Translations under genes and position numbers: made by a program
Assembly (NCBI GenBank): GCA_003483675.1
Contig: DMYK01000105.1
Coordinates: forward strand, 10,427 to 16,141
From: Microcoleaceae cyanobacterium UBA11344
Lineage (GTDB): Bacteria > Cyanobacteriota > Cyanobacteriia > Cyanobacteriales > Microcoleaceae
Direction: 5' to 3'
Length of the DNA: 5,715 bases
Notes under the pieces: generated by a model
Databases searched by the model: none
What the model saw: the letters and a program-made list of their open reading frames with translations, nothing else
Told to the model about the DNA's origin: nothing
Shown here: piece by piece, positions 1 to 3,938 of the stretch
Numbering within the stretch: position 1 is the first letter of the stretch
Layout: every line of letters begins with the position of its first letter

Positions 1-137
1 ACCGATCGCCGCCCCAGCGTGGTAAAATCTGGACACTGCGAATTCGCGAGCGTGACCGTTGCGGTGTCGATCGAACTTCCGTCTCAGTCTTTTGGCTGAG
101 AAAACTTAACATTTTTTAATAACTTGCAAAAATTAGT
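1..137. other. Leader region with no confident gene
   Basis: No reading frame here can be assigned. One forward frame starting at base 3 stays open to a TAA at 118-120, and another starting at base 1 ends at a TGA at 97-99. Either could be the 3' tail of a gene outside the window, but neither shows a recognisable motif. A small hairpin, CTCAGTC/GGCTGAG with a TTTT loop and one G-T pair, spans 83-100. It is followed after about ten bases by a T run at 112-117, so it is only a weak candidate for a terminator of an upstream gene. Confidence 0.35.
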
Positions 138-143
138 TATAAT
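138..143 (+). promoter_or_regulatory. Putative -10 box of the adaptor gene
   Basis: A perfect TATAAT lies at 138-143 in an A/T-rich stretch. Transcription from it would begin near position 150. The matching -35 position (115-120, TTTAAT, 17-bp spacer) agrees with TTGACA at only three of six bases, and there is no extended TG upstream of the -10, so the promoter may be weak or activator-dependent. A start near 150 would leave the ATG at 153 almost leaderless and gives a leader of about 120 bases if translation begins at 273. Confidence 0.4.
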
Positions 144-259
144 TCTTGATAGATGCTGGTTGGGGAACTTTTTTTGAAATCACCCGATCGGATGAGTCCG
201 AAAGACGATGCCAAGCATCAGCAAAAATTTTACCTTAAAAGTAATCCTGAGATTAAATT

Positions 260-265
260 AGGTGA
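260..265 (+). promoter_or_regulatory. Shine-Dalgarno site fixing the adaptor start
   Basis: AGGTGA matches the 3' part of the ideal Shine-Dalgarno sequence GGAGGTGA at all six bases and sits seven bases before the ATG at 273. The two in-frame ATGs further upstream (153 and 192) have no comparable purine-rich site, so this decides the start. Confidence 0.55.
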
Positions 266-272
266 GTCGGTT

Positions 273-2141
273 ATGATCGTTAGCCCCAAACAGGAAACTG
301 CTCAGGTCAAGGTGGAAGACACCAAGACTGTAAACACCAAGACTGTAGACACCCAGATTGCAGATACCAAAACCCCCCAAAAGCAGTCTCCCAAGAAACC
401 CGCGCGTCAGCCGAATCGGTGGGCGATCGGGCTGGTTGCAGCCGGGTTGCTAGCTGTACCGACTACCATATATATAGTAAATAGTAAATCGCAGCCGAAA
501 GTAGATGCGATCGCCACCATGACAGTCCCGGTGGAATCGCAAAACCTCACCGTGCGGATTACATCTAGCGGCATCGTGCAGCCCGTACAGCGCGTGAATC
601 TCAGCCCCAAAGGCTCCGGGCGGATCGCAGAATTATTTGTCGAACAGGGCGATAAAGTCCAAGCAGGACAAATTATTGCTCGCATGGAAAGTCGCGACGT
701 GGAAGCGCAACTCGCTCAAGCCAAAGCCCGCGAGGCTAGCGCTAGAGCCAAACTTGCCAAAATCGCAGCCGGGAATCGCGTCGAAGACATCGCCAGTGCT
801 CAAGCGCGCTTAGATCAAGCCAAAGCCAGTCTCGCCCAACTCCAAGCTGGCAGTCGCGTTGAAGAAGTCGCAGGAGCCAGATCCCGCTTGCAGCAAACTC
901 AAGCCGGCTTGCAAAAACTGCGAGCCGGCAGCCGCGTGGAAGAAGTCAGCCAAGGGCGAGCTCGATTAGCCCAAGCTCAGGCTCGTTTAGCAGATGCTCA
1001 AACGGGTAGTTTAAAACAAGAAATTGCCCAAGCACAAACCCAAATTGAATCGAGTAAAGCCCAAGCCGAACTAACAGCTCAACGTGTGGAACGCAATCGG
1101 CCATTAGTACAAGAAGGTGCTCTGGCTCAAGATAAACTGGATGAATTAATTAAAGAAAATCGTACTGCCCAAGCTAAATTAACTGAATCCGAAAGACGTC
1201 TGCAACAACTGCAAGAAAATCGGCTGTCGCAAATCCAGCAACTGCAAGCTGCCGTTGAAGTCGAGAGCCAAGGATTGAAGCAATTGCAAAACGGGACGCG
1301 ATCGGAAGAAATTGCTAAAAGCGAAGCAGAAGTTGCCGAAGCCAAAAGCAAATTAGCACAAGTAGAAAACGGCAATCGTCCCGAAGAAATAGCTAAAGCT
1401 GAAGCAGCAGTTGCTGAAGCAAAAAGCCAATTAGCAGTACAAGTAAATGGTTCTCGCCCGGAAGAAATAGATCAAGCTAAAGCTGACTTAGCCGAAGCCC
1501 AAGCTCAAGTCCACTATCAAGAAGTGCAGCTAGAAGATACTAAAATTCGCGCTCCCTTTGCAGGAGTTATTACCCAAAGATACGCCATCCAAGGAGCTTT
1601 TGTAACTCCGGCAACTTCGGCATCGGATGCTACTTCTGCAACTTCAACGTCGATTGTTGCTCTAGCAAGAGATGTGGAAGTTTTAGCGAAAGTGCCGGAG
1701 GCAGATATCAGTCAAATTAAACCGGGTCAAGTAGTTGAAATAGTCGCCGATGCTTATCCAGATAAAGTGTTTAAAGGTCGCGTTAAATTGATTGCACCAG
1801 AAGCAGTTAAAGAACGGGATGTGACGCTATTTCAAGTGCGCGTAGCCATTGACACGGGCAAAGATTTGTTGCAGTCGGGGATGAACGTAGATTTGAGATT
1901 TGTTGGTCAAAAGTTGAGGAATGCTTTAGTTGTGCCGACTGTGGCCATTGTGACTAATAAAGGTCAAACTGGTGTGTTGATTCCCGATGATAAAAAACAG
2001 CCGAAGTTTCAGCCAGTTACGATTGGTTCGACTATTGGTAATAAGATTCAGATTTTAGAGGGTGCAAAAGCGGGCGATCGGGTTTTTATCGAACTTCCTC
2101 AAGGTAAAAAACTTGAGGATATTATCAAGAATCAAAAGTAG
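273..2141 (+). CDS. HlyD/MacA-type periplasmic adaptor with long coiled-coil hairpin
   Basis: Membrane-fusion (adaptor) protein of a tripartite exporter, linking an inner-membrane transporter to a TolC-like channel. The product is 622 aa from ATG 273; starts at 153 (662 aa) and 192 are in frame but lack a Shine-Dalgarno site. In order: a hydrophilic cytoplasmic tail with a five-residue repeat (about 16-35), one membrane helix (about 49-69), the first half of a lipoyl-like domain (about 101-140), a long alpha-hairpin (about 145-420), the second lipoyl half (about 421-445, containing RAPFAGVITQR), a Ser/Thr/Ala-rich loop (445-460), a beta-barrel (about 466-545) and a membrane-proximal domain (about 549-610). 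The hairpin tip fits the RxxxL...D motif of TolC-dependent adaptors. MacA is about 370 aa and DevB-type adaptors are usually under 500; the extra length is mostly hairpin repeats. The next same-strand gene encodes a MacB-like permease, supporting an ABC exporter rather than an RND pump. The substrate cannot be told from the sequence. Confidence 0.93.
   Translation: MIVSPKQETAQVKVEDTKTVNTKTVDTQIADTKTPQKQSPKKPARQPNRWAIGLVAAGLLAVPTTIYIVNSKSQPKVDAIATMTVPVESQNLTVRITSSGIVQPVQRVNLSPKGSGRIAELFVEQGDKVQAGQIIARMESRDVEAQLAQAKAREASARAKLAKIAAGNRVEDIASAQARLDQAKASLAQLQAGSRVEEVAGARSRLQQTQAGLQKLRAGSRVEEVSQGRARLAQAQARLADAQTGSLKQEIAQAQTQIESSKAQAELTAQRVERNRPLVQEGALAQDKLDELIKENRTAQAKLTESERRLQQLQENRLSQIQQLQAAVEVESQGLKQLQNGTRSEEIAKSEAEVAEAKSKLAQVENGNRPEEIAKAEAAVAEAKSQLAVQVNGSRPEEIDQAKADLAEAQAQVHYQEVQLEDTKIRAPFAGVITQRYAIQGAFVTPATSASDATSATSTSIVALARDVEVLAKVPEADISQIKPGQVVEIVADAYPDKVFKGRVKLIAPEAVKERDVTLFQVRVAIDTGKDLLQSGMNVDLRFVGQKLRNALVVPTVAIVTNKGQTGVLIPDDKKQPKFQPVTIGSTIGNKIQILEGAKAGDRVFIELPQGKKLEDIIKNQK
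318..371 (+). repeat. 15-bp in-frame tandem repeat in the adaptor N-terminus
   Basis: Three and a half copies of a 15-bp unit, GACACCAAGACTGTA, begin at 318, 333, 348 and 363. The first two differ at one base; the third and fourth are more diverged. They encode the five-residue repeats DTKTV, NTKTV, DTQIA and DTKTP in the cytoplasmic tail before the membrane helix. Because the unit is a multiple of three, copy-number changes would keep the frame. Confidence 0.85.
765..1076 (+). repeat. Four 26-residue repeats, ascending hairpin arm
   Basis: Protein-level repeat in the adaptor. The motif G-[NS]-R-V-E-[ED]-[IV] recurs with its glycine at residues 167, 193 and 219 (numbered from ATG 273), exactly 26 apart, with a degenerate fourth copy (GSLKQEI) at 245. 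Between motifs each unit is Ala/Gln/Leu-rich and helical. The DNA copies are well diverged, so this is an old expansion. One such motif per arm is familiar in YbhG-like adaptors; several in series make this arm unusually long. Confidence 0.85.
1092..1142 (+). other. Hairpin tip with TolC-docking motif
   Basis: Residues 274-290 fit the tip motif of AcrA/MacA-type adaptors: Arg274, Leu278 (+4), Leu284 (+10) and Asp290 (+16) are all in place. The usual serine at +11 is Ala285. In the family this loop contacts the periplasmic end of TolC, so the protein probably docks on a TolC-like channel; the Ser-to-Ala change may alter partner specificity (inference). Confidence 0.65.
1209..1520 (+). repeat. 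Four 26-residue repeats, descending hairpin arm
   Basis: Protein-level repeat in the adaptor. The motif G-[TNS]-R-[SP]-E-E-I has its glycine at residues 341, 367 and 393 (from ATG 273). A degenerate copy 26 residues earlier (ENRLSQI, position 315) keeps the Arg and Ile. The copies mirror those on the ascending arm. This stretch is more A/T-rich than the ascending arm: 1381-1440 counts to about 43% GC against about 57% for 781-840. Confidence 0.85.
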
Positions 2142-2200
2142 GGCATGGGGCATGGGGCATGGGGCATTGGGCATTGGCATTGGCATTGGCATTGGGCATT
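2141..2200. repeat. GGGCATK short tandem repeat (STRR)
   Basis: Three GGGCATG units, two GGGCATT, three shortened GGCATT and a final GGGCATT run without interruption. The first G is the last base of the adaptor stop codon. Heptamer STRRs of this style are a known hallmark of filamentous cyanobacteria. No coding role is seen. Confidence 0.9.
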
Positions 2201-2238
2201 ATTCCTCTCGATCGCCCCTAGGGTGTTTTTAAACCCGG

Positions 2239-2321
2239 AGATCCCCCCTAACCCCCCTTAAGAAGGGGGGGACAAGACTTTTCTCAAAGTCCCCCTTCTT
2301 AAGGGGGATTTAGGGGGATCT
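2239..2321. repeat. 83-bp inverted repeat with C/G-block arms
   Basis: The left arm (2239-2273, starting AGATCCCCCC) and right arm (2289-2321, ending GGGGGATCT) are near-perfect inverted copies, differing by small C/G-run length changes and one T, around a 15-base loop at 2274-2288. Each arm also holds its own shorter palindrome (CCCCCTT with AAGGGGG). Palindromes of this sequence type are dispersed through filamentous cyanobacterial genomes and behave like small non-autonomous mobile repeats. In RNA it would form a very stable hairpin between adaptor and permease, able to attenuate read-through or protect the upstream mRNA end. No T run follows, so it is not a classic terminator. Confidence 0.88.
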
Positions 2322-2360
2322 AGACTCGAATACAAGCGAGATTTATTATGGGCTTAAATC

Positions 2361-2372
2361 TTAAGTTGACAC
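2361..2372. repeat. TTAAGTTGACAC, solo copy of the downstream element end
   Basis: This 12-mer also forms the right end of the MITE-like element at 3824-3835. Both copies are preceded by GGCT (2351-2354 and 3820-3823), with six extra bases here. It contains a perfect TTGACA (2366-2371), but no good -10 lies 16-18 bp downstream; TATTAC at 2393-2398 is 21 bp away. A promoter for the permease is therefore possible but not supported. Confidence 0.5.
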
Positions 2373-2376
2373 ATTA

Positions 2377-2422
2377 CCAATTCCCCATTCCCTATTACCC
2401 ATTCCCTATTACCAATTCCCTA
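2377..2422. repeat. CATTCCCTATTACC tandem repeat
   Basis: A perfect 14-bp direct duplication occupies 2386-2399 and 2400-2413, flanked on both sides by related CCAATTCCC stretches (2378-2385 and 2412-2420). The same C/T-rich repeat vocabulary appears downstream of the permease at 3724-3757, so both gaps carry the same class of STRR. Confidence 0.85.
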
Positions 2423-2423
2423 A

Positions 2424-2451
2424 TCTAAAATCCAAAATCTAAAATCCAAAA
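2424..2451. repeat. TCYAAAA heptamer array abutting the permease start
   Basis: Four heptamers alternate as TCTAAAA, TCCAAAA, TCTAAAA, TCCAAAA, ending seven bases before the ATG at 2459. The array fills the place where a Shine-Dalgarno sequence would be, and none is present, so the start must be reached by an unstructured A-rich leader or by coupling. The first unit gives a TAAAAT (2426-2431) resembling a -10 box, without a convincing -35. Confidence 0.85.
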
Positions 2452-2458
2452 TCGAATT

Positions 2459-3676
2459 ATGGATATTGTTGAAAGCGTCAAAATGGCCGTCACAACTTTG
2501 ATGGGAAACAAACTTCGCAGTAGCTTGACGATGTTAGGAATTATCATCGGTAATGCTTCCGTAATTTCGATGATTGGCATCGGCGAAGGAGCTCAAACAT
2601 TTATCGAGGGACAAGTTAACTCTCTGGGGTCAAACTTGCTATTTATTATTCCCGGAAGTCCAGAAGCGCAAAGCCGCCCGGTGATTCCGCCCCAGACGTT
2701 AGTGTTGGAAGATGCAGATGCGATCGCATCTCAAGTTGCTGCTGTCCAAGAAGTCGCACCAAGTCTCAATGATAGTCAACTCGTTACCTATCGTAACAAA
2801 AATGTCTCATCTTCCATTGTCGGAACTACCCCAGAATTTCTGACAGTCAGAAGCTTTGATGTTGCCCAAGGTCGTTTTTTAAACAAACTCGATTTAGAAA
2901 GACAAGAAAATGTAGTAGCTTTAGGTTCAGAAGCAGCAGAACAATTGTTTGGTAATACACCGCCAATTGGTCAATATATCCGCATCAAAAATTCGACTTT
3001 TCAAGTAATTGGAGTTATGCAGGCAAAGGGTTCCAGCTTTGGCGACAATCAAGACATGAATGTTTATTTGCCGCTGACAACAATGGCAAATCGCATCGTA
3101 GGTAGAACGTCTCCCTACGGTACAAAAGTCACATTTATTTCGGTTTCTATCAAAGATGAAACTCTGATGCAAGCGGCCCAATTTCAAATAGAAAACCTGC
3201 TCAGGTTGCGTCACAAAATTACTAAGGAGGATGATTTTACTGTCCGAAATCAGAAAGATTTAATGAAGACTTTGGGCAGTATTACTGAGGCTTTGACGTT
3301 GATGTTGGCTTTCGTGGCGGCAATTTCGCTGTTTGTCGGCGGCATCGGGATTATGAATATTATGCTGGTTTCTGTTACTGAACGTACTAAGGAAATTGGA
3401 CTCAGAAAGGCGATCGGAGCTTCTCAGCAAGATATCCTAATTCAGTTTATGATTGAGTCTGTGATTTTGTCGGCGGCAGGCGGTGCGATCGGCACTGGAT
3501 TCGGTATCGGTGGCGTGCTTTTGGTAGGTGCGTTCACTCCTCTGCAAGCTAGCGTTTCCCCAGTGGCGATCGCACTTGCAGTCGGCGTTTCCGGCAGCAT
3601 CGGCTTATTTTTCGGCATCGTGCCCGCAAAACAAGCTGCTAAACTAGACCCGATCGTTGCATTGAGAAGTGCTTAA
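2459..3676 (+). CDS. MacB/FtsX-type ABC transporter permease (no ATPase domain)
   Basis: Inner-membrane permease of a type VII (MacB-like) ABC exporter, which uses ATP-driven mechanotransmission to act on substrates in the periplasm. The product is 405 aa with the complete permease layout: a short N-terminal amphipathic segment, TM1 (about 20-42, LTMLGIIIG), a large periplasmic domain (about 43-275), TM2 (about 278-306), the cytoplasmic coupling motif ERTKEIGLRKAIGA (308-321), TM3 (about 328-357), TM4 (about 367-390) and the family-typical end PAKQAAKLDPIVALR (389-403). MacB of E. coli carries an N-terminal ATPase in the same chain; here no Walker A, signature or Walker B motif exists, so a separate ATPase is needed. 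The preceding gene encodes the matching adaptor, 317 bp upstream across a repeat-filled gap. The ATG at 2459 gives the usual family N-terminus but has no Shine-Dalgarno site. Substrate unknown; macrolide, lipid or peptide export cannot be separated. Confidence 0.94.
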   Translation: MDIVESVKMAVTTLMGNKLRSSLTMLGIIIGNASVISMIGIGEGAQTFIEGQVNSLGSNLLFIIPGSPEAQSRPVIPPQTLVLEDADAIASQVAAVQEVAPSLNDSQLVTYRNKNVSSSIVGTTPEFLTVRSFDVAQGRFLNKLDLERQENVVALGSEAAEQLFGNTPPIGQYIRIKNSTFQVIGVMQAKGSSFGDNQDMNVYLPLTTMANRIVGRTSPYGTKVTFISVSIKDETLMQAAQFQIENLLRLRHKITKEDDFTVRNQKDLMKTLGSITEALTLMLAFVAAISLFVGGIGIMNIMLVSVTERTKEIGLRKAIGASQQDILIQFMIESVILSAAGGAIGTGFGIGGVLLVGAFTPLQASVSPVAIALAVGVSGSIGLFFGIVPAKQAAKLDPIVALRSA

Positions 3677-3683
3677 TTAGTTT

Positions 3684-3717
3684 GTTGACTGTTGACGGTT
3701 GACGGTTACTGTTGATT
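3684..3717. repeat. GTTGACK tandem repeat (STRR)
   Basis: Units GTTGACT, GTTGACG, GTTGACG, a shortened GTTACT and GTTGATT run consecutively eight bases after the permease stop codon. This is a cyanobacterial heptamer STRR with a different unit from the two upstream arrays. Confidence 0.85.
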
Positions 3718-3723
3718 AGCTGT

Positions 3724-3757
3724 CATTCCCAATTCCTTATTCCCAATTCCCCAATTT
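3724..3757. repeat. ATTCCCAATTCC degenerate tandem repeat
   Basis: Related units CATTCCCAATTCC, TTATTCCCAATTCC and CCAATT follow each other, using the same words as the repeat at 2377-2422 upstream of the permease. The permease is thus bracketed by the same repeat class. Confidence 0.75.
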
Positions 3758-3758
3758 G

Positions 3759-3844
3759 CTAGGTGTCAACTTCAGCCCGTCAGGGGTTAAAACCCCTGGC
3801 GAATGAGGATAGTGACTTCGGCTTTAAGTTGACACTAATCCTAG
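3759..3844. mobile_element. MITE-like 86-bp element with terminal inverted repeats
   Basis: The ends are inverted copies: GTGTCAACTT then AGCC on the left (3763-3777) and GGCT then AAGTTGACAC on the right (3820-3835), one base different in spacing. An outer CTAGG/CCTAG pair (3759-3763 and 3840-3844) fits if five bases (TAATC) are extra on the right. Inside is a second strong hairpin, 3778-3801: CGTCAGGGGTT and AACCCCTGGCG, 11 pairs with one G-T. It is too short to encode a transposase, and no flanking target-site duplication is clear. Its right end recurs at 2351-2372. A non-autonomous mobile repeat is the best reading; a structured terminator for the permease mRNA is an alternative or additional role. 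Confidence 0.6.
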
Positions 3845-3854
3845 TAGACAAGTA

Positions 3855-3862
3855 GCGATCGC
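3855..3862. repeat. HIP1 octamer GCGATCGC
   Basis: This intergenic copy is one of six exact GCGATCGC octamers; the others start at 507, 2720, 3566, 3988 and 4305, inside genes. Such over-representation is a cyanobacterial hallmark and supports the taxonomic call. No local function is implied. Confidence 0.9.
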
Positions 3863-3873
3863 AGATTTGGAGG

Positions 3874-3928
3874 GGCAAAGCCGGCAATAGTTTGTGGTTG
3901 GTGATGACAAACTTTTGGCAGCTTTGCC
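3874..3928. terminator. Imperfect 22-bp palindrome between convergent genes
   Basis: The arms 3874-3895 (GGCAAAGCCGGCAATAGTTT plus GT) and 3907-3928 (ending GCTTTGCC) pair at 19 of 22 positions around an 11-base loop. The position, just past the stop of the minus-strand gene and facing the permease, suits a bidirectional terminator. Neither side is followed by a clear T run, so factor-independent termination would be inefficient. It could instead be another dispersed repeat. Confidence 0.5.
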
Positions 3929-3938
3929 TACACTACGT

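Noticed and set aside
106..111. TTAACA as the -35 box for the TATAAT at 138
   Set aside because: The spacer would be 26 bp, far outside the usual 16-18 bp range.
3..120. 3' end of an upstream ABC ATPase gene
   Set aside because: The open frame is short and shows no motif of that family, so it cannot be used to supply the missing ATPase.
185..210. Hammerhead-ribozyme-like string (GGATGAGTCCGAAAGACGA) in the adaptor leader
   Set aside because: The core would read CGGATGA instead of CTGATGA, and the conserved GAAA after stem II is GATG. Stem II has only three pairs, and no stem III with a cleavage site is visible. It is a chance resemblance.
2218..2226. Possible left end of a second MITE-like copy (CTAGGGTGT)
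   Set aside because: It resembles the left end at 3759 over only about eight bases, then diverges with no CAACTT. This is too short to support a complete second element.
2141..2458. CRISPR-like array
   Set aside because: The units are 6-14 bases in direct contact with each other, with no spacers of uniform length and no nearby cas genes. These are STRRs.
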